Positions 48,962-61,344 of a stretch of DNA of 64,000 nucleotides are shown here, piece by piece (positions within the stretch are counted from its first letter, which is position 1; the number at the start of each line of letters is the position of its first letter). Source of the stretch: Brachionus rotundiformis (Eukaryota > Rotifera > Eurotatoria > Ploima > Brachionidae); NCBI GenBank assembly GCA_016802295.1, contig JAESIW010000138.1, positions 2,208,897-2,272,896 on the forward strand. Reading direction: 5' to 3'. A program made the translations under genes and the position numbers. The notes beneath the pieces were generated by a model. That model was not told the origin of the DNA, searched no databases, and saw only the letters and a list, made by a program, of their open reading frames with translations.

Positions 48962-51900
48962 TTAGCATTTAGATAACATTTTATCAATAGCTTCAAAAAT
49001 CTCTTTTTTGTATTCATCTGAAATTGTCACCTTTTCCTTGTTATTAAGATAATTCTTTAAAGTGTTCTGAATTGCATTTCTATTATTCTTGAAATTGGCT
49101 TTGGTAAAGAAAGCAATTGAATCTTTGATTCGATTAAAAATAGTATTAACAGGCACTTGGTTCAGTTCATCAAGAGTATAATTGGGCAAATCTTGCACTA
49201 AATCGGGTATATCAAGATAATTAACTAGTTTTGACAGCAAATCCCGATATTTCTGACTAATTGATTCTAAAATAAAAATTTTTAAAATAAAATAAATTTT
49301 TTCCTATTTTTTTACTATTAGTTTCATAATCTTTTGGATGATTAGTTTTTGGGAGTCTTTCTTCGCCAACAATTAATGATGCATAGTTAAAACATGGTTC
49401 ATTTTTAACAACATCATTGGTACTCTATGAATAAAATAAAAATTAATTATTTATTTTATTAAATAAACTATTCATTTATTAATTACTCTAGTGAGTAATA
49501 TTTGATTAATGTCCTCTGTTTCTAATGACTGGCTATTATCTGGCATTTGACTATTGGTCTTCTTATTTCTAGGCTTTGGTCTGTAGTGATTTTTGGTAGA
49601 GTAGTCTGGGTCATTTTCGTCATCCGATTCACGAGCTCGTCTCTTTTTTGATCTATCTAATTGCCGGCCATTCAGACTTGTGTCCGAATCGGTATCAGTA
49701 ACCGATTGTCTAGCTTGGCTTGACTGTTCATTCCTTGACACAATAGTTGAGCTAATGGTCGAATCCTTGTCTTTTTGAACCAGTCTGACCACTTGTGATT
49801 TATGCTGGGGCATTTGTCGAAATTCGGAAATGCCCTGGTCTGACTGTTCCTTAAAATTAATAATTATATTTTGCATAATTTTAACTTAACTTTTTTAAGA
49901 TATATACTATTTCTTTAAAGTTGGTCTCTCGGACTTTATAGTATTTCATTTCTATAAAATTCTCCAGGTTTTCAGCCACATCACAGCTTTTGGCATTGGT
50001 GTCTGTATTATCCGCGCATGTCCAGTTGTCTTTAAAATAGTCTTCTCTGAACAATTCGGGATGAAAACGAAGAATACGCCATTTGAGACATTTGTCGCAT
50101 TGGAGGCATATTTTACTCAACTGGATTCTCTTTTTGCGGTAACAAAGATCATTCGAAGGAGGCTCGGGATTAAATGACATGTAGCCAATGCCTCTCCAGA
50201 ATTCCTTGGAAAAAGTAGAGTCTTTTAAGCTTTCGAAATAGAAATCCATGTATTCGCCCATGACTTTGATGAGCTCTTTTTGCTCGCCCATGTCCGTAAA
50301 GGTCTGCTTATTGTGCGTAGGCCTAGATACTATGTATGGAACATTTACAATACCAACTATGCCGCGGTATTCCGTAAACTTTCGCTGATTTTTTGTATGC
50401 TCAAACATAATTATCAAACGACTGCTATTATAGATAAAAAGACCATCGGCATCTCGGTTGTGTATGTTGATTCCGAAGATAAATTTTAACTCTTTGGGTT
50501 CTTTGACTTCAAGGTTTCGTTTCTCTAATAGTTTCATCTTTTGCTTGACATCTTTTTCAGCATTTTCTTTATTACGTCTAAGCTTAGTCCTTTCAATGTA
50601 ATAATCAGGTGGTTGATTATTTTCGTAGCGGTTTAAATAGTCACTTTTTTTTTTTTTAAAATTAATTTTTAATTTTGAAATTTTGATAATAAAATACCTT
50701 AATGCCGATGCAGCTTCTCTTAGTTCATTTTTGGCTATTAATAAATAAATTTAGATTATTTAAGACTTAAGATTAGATTTTACCCTTGGTCAATTCCATT
50801 TCAGCATCTTCTTTTTCTAGTTTGGCACGGTTTTTAAATTTGCTTGAAGTAAATTTGAGCATTCTTGGCATGTACAGCTCTCGTTCCAACAATTTAGTAG
50901 TTACTTTTTTATTTTGTATAAAAATTTTCATTCTTGGATTGGAATAGAGTATGGTCAAGTAGGCTCGAAACGATTGATGCTCAAATTGGGATCTAGTTAA
51001 ATTTATTAAAATAATTTTATTTTTAAATAGATTTCTTAAGTCATTATATCAGAATTTTTGATATATTTTTAATTGATATTTAAATATATTAAAACAGATA
51101 CATTTTTGAAAAATAATTATTTCTAAATTGTCTTTACTTTCTTTCAAATTCAACCTCTTGATCCCTGATCAAGATATCGTCATCTTTGGTCTCAAAGTCA
51201 AGCTCTGTTTTCTCATCTTTAAGTCTATACTTAAGATTATAGATCATTGCCAAAGTTCCATTATTTTCAATTTTGTCGAATTGAGCTAATAGAGATTCTA
51301 AATTTTTAAATGGAGTATATTTGAATAGAATTTGTAATTCTTGATCATGCTTTAAAAAATACTAAATTATTTATAAAAATGATAAAGTAAATGAATATTC
51401 ACTTTTTCTCTAGCCAGAACCTTGTCTTCTATTTCGAATATTGGTTGCTTTGTTCTACAGTCAAAAGATGGTATTGGAACCACAATCTAGAATAAAAAAT
51501 CATTTTTTACTTTGTTAGATTAAAATTAAAATTTTATAATTAACCTCTTCAATTCTTTCATTTTTTAAAAATGTCTCTGAAATGAGCAATATAGTACCAG
51601 TATTGTTTCTTTTGGTGAATATCAGGAGATCGTTTCCAATTCTCATTGAACCACTTTATATAAAAATTAAATAAAAAAATAGATAAATTTTTAATTTAAA
51701 ATTACGATTTTAGTCCATTGCCATATTGACCAATGTAGTTTTTCTCCGAGGATCTTTTGAAAGACTTGCCAAAACGAATAATGTCGGCGGCCTCAGCTAA
51801 ATCATTGATTTAAATTGGTTTTTAGTTTGAAAAATAATTGCTCACCTGGACTCATTCCTGTTCCATTGTCGAGAAAATTAAGAATGTAATTGCCTCTAAA

Positions 51901-52068
51901 GTTTGTATTACGATCTGTGTAAATTTTCAAAGTATCTGCTTCGGCATCACGAGAGTTGTCCACTAGTTCTGCCAATGCGCCAAATAAGAACTGATGTGTA
52001 GTGCTGTTTGTATGCAGGTAGTCTGTATTTAAATTGGCACGACTTAAACTTACATACTTTTTACTCAT
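48962..52068 (-). CDS. MORC2: MORC2-type GHKL ATPase with CW zinc finger
   Basis: Nuclear chromatin-compaction ATPase. The ATG at 52068 gives a first exon with [20 protein letters not shown] and [20 protein letters not shown], matching human MORC2 ([38 protein letters not shown]), including the catalytic N-box glutamate and asparagine. FLDNGTGMSP is the G1 box. Further exons carry SNPRMKIFI-like and LYMPRMLKFTSSKFKNRA segments (human YKPRMYKYTSSRFKTRA), a coiled coil, and KEPKELKFIFGINIHNRDADGLFIYNSSRLI. The CW finger (CLQCDKCLKWR, then WTCADN and SCD) lies near 49985-50120. The C terminus is shorter than in human and I see no chromo-like domain, only a basic NLS-like stretch (RSKKRRARES) and a helical tail. 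Confidence 0.9.
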
Positions 52069-52776
52069 TCTAATTTGAATAAATTTTTTATTCTAAATTT
52101 TACTACAAGAATTATAAATTAAATATTCAAAAAAATAAAATAATAAATTTCTTTTCAGTTTGATTTAAATGATTTTTTAATCTAGAAAATATAAAAAAAA
52201 ATTTTTTTTTGGAAGAGAACTCTTTTTTTTATTATTAAAATTAATTGTACAAATCATTGTATAAGACTGACTTATAGGAGTTTATATTTTGCAAATTTAA
52301 AAATAAAAATTGTCAAAGATTAAATAACAAAAGGTTTTTCTATCTAGCTATTTATATAAGAACTTTGTCGTGTTCCAATCTGGCAAAAATCTAATCATTA
52401 TTATTATCTCTTTAATCTAAAAAGCTTATCATCTTTTTCAAAAAAACTTGTAAGATTAACATTTTTAGAACCTGTAAAGATAATAAAAGAAAAATCATGC
52501 AGTCTTATATTCTGATTTTTTTAAACAAATAGTATTATTTATTTAGATATTTTTTTTAATCAATTTATGGGTAATTTATTTTAAAAAATGAATTTTAATA
52601 TTTCTTTATCAAAATTATACGGATGTGATAAATAATATAAATAAATAAAAGTCAAATTTTTCATTTTATAAATATAATTAAGCATAAATGTGTTTAACTT
52701 TGTTTATTCTAAAATAAAAATAAAAAAAATATTAAAAGTAAAAAAGACTTTAAATTTTATGGTAGATAAATACGAA
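52069..52776. other. Intergenic spacer MORC2-MEA1
   Basis: AT-rich sequence, with no exon, RNA gene or repeat supported. It must contain the MEA1 3' end and the MORC2 promoter. Confidence 0.5.
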
Positions 52777-53283
52777 TTAATTTGACTGTTTAGAGTCGAA
52801 TAAATCAGTTTTTTTAGCATTTAATGAGTCAATTAAGTTTTTTTTCCACACATTTTCTGGTACAAGTTTAGCCCATTGAGGGATGGCATTTTCAGGCAAC
52901 TTAAAATTGGACATTATGGAATTGATTTTCTCTGACTTTTGCTCATCAATTTCGATATTCTCACATTCCAAGGTGTTTTTAAGCTCAAAAAGATCATGTT
53001 CTAGTAAATGTGAATTATCATAACTAACTTGGTTCTTATTTTGATTGTTTTGTCCAGACCTTGACGAAGCCAACAATTCAAAATGAACATCTGGATCGAT
53101 TTCTGGCTCGCTATAACTGTCGGAATCATCATCTGATGGTTCAAAGTTGTCTACCCCAGGTATTTCTTGCGGAATTTGGTCATATTGCTCCAAATTTTCT
53201 CCATTATTGGGCACATGCGCCTCTTCGCCTACTTCCTGATTTATTTTTTCAGATTGTTTATCTAATGGAGGAACTGGCGACAT
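52777..53283 (-). CDS. MEA1: Male-enhanced antigen 1 family protein
   Basis: A single-exon gene for an acidic 168-residue protein. The N-terminal two thirds is disordered and rich in D, E, N and Q. The C-terminal segment SIMSNFKLPENAIPQWAKLV followed by PENVWKKNLIDSL matches human MEA1 ([28 protein letters not shown]), the only conserved part of the family. An EQYDQIPQEIP segment may match the SYQPLNQDP motif. The molecular role of MEA1 is not established. It sits between MORC2 and UBR on the same strand. Confidence 0.75.
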   Translation of the reverse strand: MSPVPPLDKQSEKINQEVGEEAHVPNNGENLEQYDQIPQEIPGVDNFEPSDDDSDSYSEPEIDPDVHFELLASSRSGQNNQNKNQVSYDNSHLLEHDLFELKNTLECENIEIDEQKSEKINSIMSNFKLPENAIPQWAKLVPENVWKKNLIDSLNAKKTDLFDSKQSN

Positions 53284-53519
53284 TTTATTTTTTTCCAGAT
53301 TATTATAAACTTCAATTTTACAACTAACACTGAAATAAATAATTATGTATATTAATTAAAAGAATAATTTATGAATAAATCTAATTAAATTGTTTAATTT
53401 TTGTCTTATTTAAATAAATTTATTAGATGAAATAAACTAAAATAAATATTAAAAAACAAAAAAAAAATCATTTCAATAATATTTATTTTCGATTTTAAAA
53501 TTCAAAAAGTCAGTTTAGC

Positions 53520-56500
53520 TTAAAACTCAGACCAATTAGCTGTCACCATACTGGTCTGCATTTGATACTGTCTTGATATGACTTCCGGTATAGCATGAGA
53601 TAACCAGTCTTTGTAAAGCTTGTCATACCTAACCTTGCATAATTTTAATGGATTACCACGTCTATAAGATTAAATTGGTCAACCTTTTCTTTAAATTTTT
53701 ATTAATTAGTTACCGTAGTCCCTGATCGGTTTCGCCATAATCGTCCAAATATGGTGCAGGAAGAAAACAGCCTTTTACTTCTAGGTCAGATGAGTCGGAA
53801 TAATTCAAGTTCAGCAGCAACACTTGGCACTCGGACACTCTGAGAAAAACACCGGTTTTGCCACCACAAGAAAAAGCATGTGCTGTACAATTTCCGACTC
53901 TTTTTTTGAACAAGTCTTTTTGGCAACAATACATTTGGCTGCATAACAATTCGCCACAAACTAAACATATTATGTTGGCCGACTCGGCACTTCTGTCCAT
54001 TATACTTGACTGTCTCGTTGTGCACCTAAGGATAAATTTTAGAAATATTTTATATTAATTAATTTTTCTTCCATACACATTGTTCGATGTAGATAAACTC
54101 ATTAGATCTACAAAGTCATTAGGTAGTTCAATAAACCTGTTTAGCTGAATGGGATAATCAATTTTTATTCCTTTTCTGGGCTGTGCTTTGGCTTCAGTAT
54201 TCAACCAACTAGGAAAAAATTTATATATTTTAAATAGATATTCTTTAGTCACTCACGATTCGACTAGAATCTTAATTGATGGTGATTTGATATCAAGTAT
54301 TTCGCCCAGGTCTTCCTTAATTCCCAAAAATGTCATTATTGCATCAAAATTTTTGTCCAAATCAACTAAATTCCTATCAATTAAAGACCAAGATAAAAAA
54401 TTATAGTTAAAAAAATTACCATCATTGTTTTCGATTGACAACAAAGGACTTGTATTGGTAAGATTGGAAAAAAACAAGGCTGAACATTTCAAAAAAGGCA
54501 TTAGGGAATATTTTAAGGTTGCGTAAATTTCTGATGGACTTGATTGTAATTCTCGGCTTTCGGTGTTTGTTTGTTTCACAATATTTTGGTCAAAACAAAA
54601 ATTTGATATAAATTTATAAAAGTCATATATTTTATTGTGTTTAATGTCAGGTTGAGACTCTTTACTGCTTTGGTAAAACTTTCTGTTAGATATTTTGGTA
54701 AGAAGTATTTGAACCGAGTGAGCTATAAGTATTAGTTTAAATATGTTCAAATCGTTTATGCCACCATAAACAACAGATATTAAATCTGGTGAATCGTTGT
54801 ATAAATTTGGCATGGATAAACAAAGATAAACCAACATGTGAAACATGTCCAGTTCCATTAAGTTTTTGAGCTCGAAAAACGCGGTCTTGTAGGGCATACA
54901 AGTAGCTAATAGTCTTAGACAATTTTTCCGCACCGATTCAGTATTTTTTGTAATGCCATAAATAGCTGCTTGCTTTACCAGATTGGACACAAGATCTGTT
55001 TGCTTGAATGTGAGTCTGCCAAATAGAGGCTTGGATTCAAATCTTAACAATTGCTCTAAACAAATAATTGATTTATGATTTAGAGAGGTGAAATTCGATT
55101 TTGCTAATTATTTACCCGTGAACTGGATAGTGAAGGCACAGTTAGTCCAAATACTTATGGGCATCCGAGAGTCCTCATCGTTTGGTAAAGTATTGTAACC
55201 AAATGTGTAGCTTGCTCGCGTGAAATTTTCTATAATGTTGATTGTTTCGCTGTTAAACTTTGGCTCACTCTGCTCAGCTATTGTGGCAACAGATGGCAGC
55301 AAACTTTGAGCATACTCACTTTCAAACAAAAGACGAAAATTACTCGCCACTGCATCTCTCATCAGCTTGGTAATTGTTGACAATGGACATGGATTTATGA
55401 TGAAAACATCTTTATAAAATAAAAGCTCTTTATTCAAAAATGCTAATCTTACAAATTTTAATTAATTTATTATTCTACACCAAACAATTATATTATTATT
55501 TAATCTTTTGAAATTTGTTTGCAGTCTCAAAATACTTGAGTAGTTGTAAAATCATATTTGGATAGCAAAAATATATAAGATATTTAGCAAGGTATTTAAT
55601 TTAATATAAATTTATAATTTGGTAAATTTGAATGTATTAAAAATTAAACTTTATATGCTGAAAGATAGTTAAATTAAAAAGAATTGTTAAGCTTAAATTA
55701 TCTTCTATAATTAAAAATATAATTAATCTTATATTAAATTCTAAAATAAACAAATAAATAATCAAGCAAAAAATTAAACCAATTTAATAATCAAAGTTTA
55801 AAACTACCTTTATCTTCATGAAGTTCTTTTTTGACGGAATTTTCCAGCGTTTTTTCAAGACCGTCTATCCAATCTTCGAATGTGATCTCAATAGATTTGG
55901 CATCGGCTTGCAAAGTTGGCTGAGTTAGACTATTTAAATCTGGATAAATTGGTAAAACAGTATTTCCAATTGTCTCACACAAAGGACAAATGTATTCATT
56001 GCGCTTAAAATCAAATGATAAATATCTAGCATTGCGTCTACTCTCAATTTGACGCATTGTGTCCACATATCTGAATTTTTAGAGAAATATAAAATTATTC
56101 TTTCTTTTCTTTAAAGATTACTTTTGCCAACAACTTGCATGCATCATGTGCCCACAACTAGTGGACGCTATGCCCCATGTAAGACTATTCTTCATAAACA
56201 AAGAATCAAAATGCTCAAAATCGTCAATATTTTCCATTCTATTTTTTGACAAGACTTTGGACCTATTTTTAAACAAATCAAGTTATATAGAAAAAAAAAT
56301 GATTAAGTTCTACATTTGGACGTAACAACATATAACCATGGTTGAATTTTTCAAATTAATTTCCTCTTCTTCTTGACACAAAATACACCGACTAATTTTA
56401 GTCGAAGTTGAAATATTGGTATTTCTCTCAGGTCCAATGCAAACTACTTTTTCCATGACTTGATCTATTTCCATGGAATTGTCAGGTTTTTTTATCTCGG

Positions 56501-59500
56501 ACGCTACACTGCCCACTTTGGTCTCTTCATAAAAACTCTTATGACTCTCAATAAATTTTTTGGACTGCAGATTCAATTGAGCCAATATTTTAGCTCGTCT
56601 CTTTTCAGCTATCTCATTTTTCCTCTTTTCTTTCAATTCTTTCTCTTCATCCAGCTTGGAAGTACCCTCAGTTGATTGTTGATTTTTTTGCTGATCTATC
56701 TTATGCTTCAATTTTAACAGTTTAAGCGAATATTCATTTATCCAAATGGTCATTTGCTTAAAGTTCTCATTGTTTGGAATACTTATCAGGTCATCCAACA
56801 ATTTGACCAAATTTTCTTCTGTTTTAAATGATTTAATTGAAAAAATGTTACTCTTTTTTTTATTAAGAACGCTTTTTTCCAAAAATTTAAACAAATAAGT
56901 TGGATTGCTTTCCAAACTTTGGATATTTTTGTCAACATCATCCTGTTCTTCATACAAAGCCAAACCAATCAAATGCAATATGCGTAATATTTGACCATAG
57001 GAACAAAGTTTTGACTGATTGATTTGACGCTTGATCAAGACAAAAACTATTTGTATAAAGACATCACAGTCAAGCAAGTGGTTGATATTGGAGTAAAGCT
57101 CAGTCAATGGTGGAAGACGTGGTGGCTTAAAAAATCGTTCTGACTCACTCTTTTTCTTGCTCAGTTGGTGTTCTTCTGACTAAAAATTATTAAATTTTTT
57201 TAGGTCATTCTAATGGTCAATTCTAATGATAAAAATTTAAATTAAACAAACCTTTGACTTTTCAGAGCGACTATAGTGGTAAAAATAAGGACTGTAATAT
57301 GCTTGGTATTCTTCCTTTAATTCATAAACGCCTTTTGAATTTATTGATGATCTTAAAATTAATAATTTATATTACAAATTGATTAATTACTAATTTGATT
57401 TTTACTTAAAATTAGCTATCCGAGATAGAACATTTTCGAGCTCGTTGGTAAATTTTTCGTTGTCCGGAAATATATTTTTGACCAGATCCGAATGGGCCAT
57501 AAGTGAAATGGACAATTGATGAATTACTTCTCGTTCAAGTGATTTATTGGCCTCGATTTGACTCATGTTTGGATTAAATCTTTCACTTATAATATAAATT
57601 AATAATTCTAGAAATTCTTGACCCATTGATATTAGATAGTCAGCTTTTTGGTCATCTGTTAACTTGTCTCCTTTGGTCAATTCAAAATTCTCACTTAAAA
57701 TTAAAAAAAAAAAAAAAAAATAATAATTATTTATATTTTTTTACAGCTTATCTACTTTGTTAAATAATCATAAATTCCGTAATGATGTAGTAAATTAATC
57801 AAAAACTCATTCGGATTCATTAGAGAGGCGCCCATTTGAAGACACTGAATATCTCTATCAAACATTTCGTGTCTACATTTTATATTTGAATAAAAATAGA
57901 CTTGGCTAAGCAATGAAAAACCATTGCGTTTCCAAAAACCGGCATTTGTTTGGGCAACTAAAATCAGGGCTCTGAGAGAAGGTTCTATTAAGTTAAGTGC
58001 TTTTGGCACTGGCATATTTGGCTTTAATTTTTGTGAAAGAGTTTCAAAGTTTAGATTATATCGTCCCATACGCGAGTAAATAGCTGCAAGAATACGACTA
58101 AGTGGTGCATGTATGCTTACCTCTTCGCGTATTACTTGAAAGTCTATGTACTCATAAGTCGTGTCATTGAATACCACTGTGTTATATCTATAGTTAAAAA
58201 AAGGCTCATTTGATTCCACTTCTTGCAAGACAGATAGCAAGTATTCCATCGATTTTTCATAAACATCTTGGTCACTTGAACTCCATTCAATCAAGTTTGA
58301 AATTGATTTTTGAAGTCTAATTACCAGATTGAAGCTTGTTTCCCACTCTGGTTCATATTCTATGTGTTGTTGTATATATCTTTTTAGTACGTCCATACCC
58401 TTAAAGAGTTTTATTTTATAAATTGATTTTTTCAAGTCTTAGATATCAATTATTAAATTTGATTTTATTTCACTATTATTCTCAATTAGTAAATATTTAT
58501 TAAAATAATTAGAATTTATTTATAAGGAATTCCATATTAAAATTAATTAAATAAGGATGGTTAAAATTTTTGTTCATGTCCAATAATCTAATTATTAATT
58601 TTAATTAAGATGGCTGAAGATTTATCAAATTTTTATGTCATTTTTGTCAAACCAGAGATTAGAAAACCCAAAAATAAACTTTGAAATTTAGACAAATTTT
58701 TAAAAAGATTATGCTGGTTTTTATTTTAACTAAATAAAATATTTTTATTTAACCCATTATAACAAAAAAATTGTTATTTAAAATTGATTTCAACTCTATT
58801 CTATCTTTTTATCTTTATTGTAAAATCACATCTACCTACCACACTAATCTTTTTTAGCTTTTTTTTTTAATTTTACTCTAGAATTATTTTTTTAATAAAT
58901 TTTAGAAGTTAATACTCACATGCATTTTTCTCATAAAGTTGATAAACGATTTAAATCCATTCAAAAAGCTTTTTCTGAGATCTTCGGTCCAAATTTTTGG
59001 AGCTGATGTTAAACAGTATCTATAATAAAATATTACATATTAATCAGACAAAATTTAGTTTTATTATATCCTACTTTAGATCAAAAAGCATACTCTGGGC
59101 TCGTTTAAATTCAGACCCACTGCGATACCTGTTTCTTGGAAAGCTTAACTTTCCTTGTTGATCTAGAAATAAAAAAAATGATTTATTTGATAAAGAATAT
59201 TTAAATAGTTTTTACTTGTGGTCGAGTGTTCAATTATTGAATCCATTATTGTCTGAATTATCCCGTATTTTTCTATTAGGTATTTGGACTTAAATAAAAC
59301 AAGGCTATTGATGTGTTTTTTTCCCAAATAATTCTATTTACCAAACTTGGTACTGTAAAAATTTGCACCGTCAAGTCAGTTAATGAAACAGTGTCATCCT
59401 GATTTTTTACATGACTGTTCCAAATAATTTTATAATTCTTTTTTAGAAAAATTAACTGGTCAATATTTTCGCTTAAATTTTTTTTTTACTTTGATAAAAA

Positions 59501-61108
59501 GAATAGAGAATTTCTTTTTCCAATAGCTGTCCATGAAAAACATAGAAATGTAAAATTGGTGCAAAATGGTCCTGGCGCCTAAGTTTTTAAAATAGAACAT
59601 GCATTTATTTTTATACCATAACAATACTTTTCCAATAGATATTATCATTGATCATCAGTTTCTCAATAATATTTTGATTATTTGAATCAATGAATGTTCC
59701 AACCTCACAAAGTATATTCTTAAGTCCCTCTAATTAATAGAATAATTTATATTAAAACAATTAATTTAACTCAATCGCTTAAGAATTACTAGAATAGCCG
59801 CATATCTTTTGCACCCAAACTAGAATTTTTTCGGCAAAATATTGATGTGCAACCACACTATGATGGAACACTTTTGTATCCAATGGTCTACTGTTTGGTC
59901 CACTCATAGTTTTCTATTAGGAAATTATTATTTTATTAAATAATTATAAAATATGTTTAAATTAAATAACCTCAATATTTTGTTTGATTTGATCGCAAAG
60001 AGCCTTTTTAGATCTTTTGATTGCACTACGGCCTTCTTTGTCCACAATAGAGGCATAGTCAAACGCTTTCCTGTCATCAGCACCAACCACTTTTTTTAGT
60101 GTATTGACCACTTGTTCGTAACTATGAACTTCATCATTATAGAGCATGGTTACATAGTCGTCTTCGACATTGCTTAAAAAAGCCATTTATTTTTATAATT
60201 GACTAAATAAAATGTAAAATATTATCTACTTGGTGCGTAGACTCTCAGGCAAATCTTCTTTGTTAGTGCTTAAAATTTCGAATATAAATTCTAAAAGATA
60301 AGTAAAAAGTTGTTTGGCGCGCTGAACCAGATCATTTGGCAATTTTTGGTGGTAATCTTGGGGCGTATCTTCATCTATTGGTTGGTTGGTCGACTTGGGC
60401 ATGTGGAGATCACAACAGGGATCCGATTTCCAAGCTTCTGGATCACCACAATCGCAGTAACCACCTCCACCTGAAGTCATCATTATGTATTTGTGGTATC
60501 TGTGTTTACTATTTCGAAAGCAGAGTGAGCACAGTACGCAAGTCGGATCAAAGCCGCAATCTCTGCAAAAATAAGATGGCTCGCCACTTTTGAACACTCT
60601 GCCACACACTGTTGGAGGATCTTCTATCTCTTTTAGATGTTCAAAGAATTTCTCACTATCCAAAGTGTTTGCTAGATAAATTTCCAATGGTTTGAGCAAA
60701 ATTTTTTCTGAATCTGTCTCAATCATGTTCTTCTTAGGGGTATCTAAAGCATTAAAACAAATTGGAACATAAACCTTCCAATGATCGTACATCAAAGTTG
60801 CTAAATCTCCCAAACCATTGTTAGACAACAGCTTCTATAATTTCAAAATTAGAGATTTAAAGCTAAATTACTAATTATGAGTTTACATTTGCATGTTGAT
60901 TTAGGGAAAATGATTGGACAAGCTTGACATGCTCTGGTGCCATCTCGAAGTGTTCCTCTGTTTCGCCAGCTTCGCTATTAGCATCCATGTGATTCAATTC
61001 TTCGCTCGATGAGGCTTGGGAATCGTAAACTAAGTCATTTTCGTCTATTTCTATCAAGTCATTGTCTGTAAGGATTTCTTCGTCATCTTCATCCATAAAA
61101 TTATCCAT
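53520..61108 (-). CDS. UBR2: UBR1/UBR2-type N-recognin E3 ubiquitin ligase
   Basis: Large RING E3 ligase that recognises N-degrons. The ATG at 61108 opens an acidic N terminus and the stop is at 53520, with about twenty short introns. In order I see the UBR box (CGRVFKSGEPSYFCRDCG, DPTCVLCSLC, GGGGYCDCGDPEAWK; about 60395-60605), a ClpS-like N-domain (YVTMLYNDEVHSYEQVVNTL, 59962-60186), helical repeats, a coiled coil (EKRRAKILAQLNLQSKKFIE), a RING-H2 start (RCILCQEEEEINLKNSTMVI), and the UBLC cap (CLVCGELLCSQMYCC, PAPYLDDYGETDQGLRRGNP). The cap joins across a phase 2 intron (donor GTATGG near 54075), which restores a zinc-binding cysteine. UBR1 and UBR2 cannot be separated by eye; the invertebrate gene may be pro-orthologous to both. 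Internal exon edges at 58440-59960 were not all resolved. Confidence 0.92.
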
Positions 61109-61344
61109 CTTTTTTATATCTCTAAATAAAAATTTACCATTAGTTTATCTTAATTTTTTCTTATTTCTTTAAAGATTATAATTGCATTATAATTTATTTA
61201 AATCCTTGAAATTTTAAACATAAATTGAATGCATATAAATACATGTATAAAATAGTTTTACCCAAAATTACATTCTCATCCAAAAATAAATCATATTTTT
61301 ATAGAAATTTTTTTTATTAAGCTTCTAGAATTGCTTAACTTAAA
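61109..61344. promoter_or_regulatory. Shared divergent promoter region UBR-Argonaute
   Basis: Only 236 bases separate the two start codons, which point away from each other. An acceptor-like TTATTTAG lies just before the UBR start when read on its strand. I cannot identify a specific binding site in this AT-rich spacer. A shared promoter is inferred from spacing alone. Confidence 0.4.
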
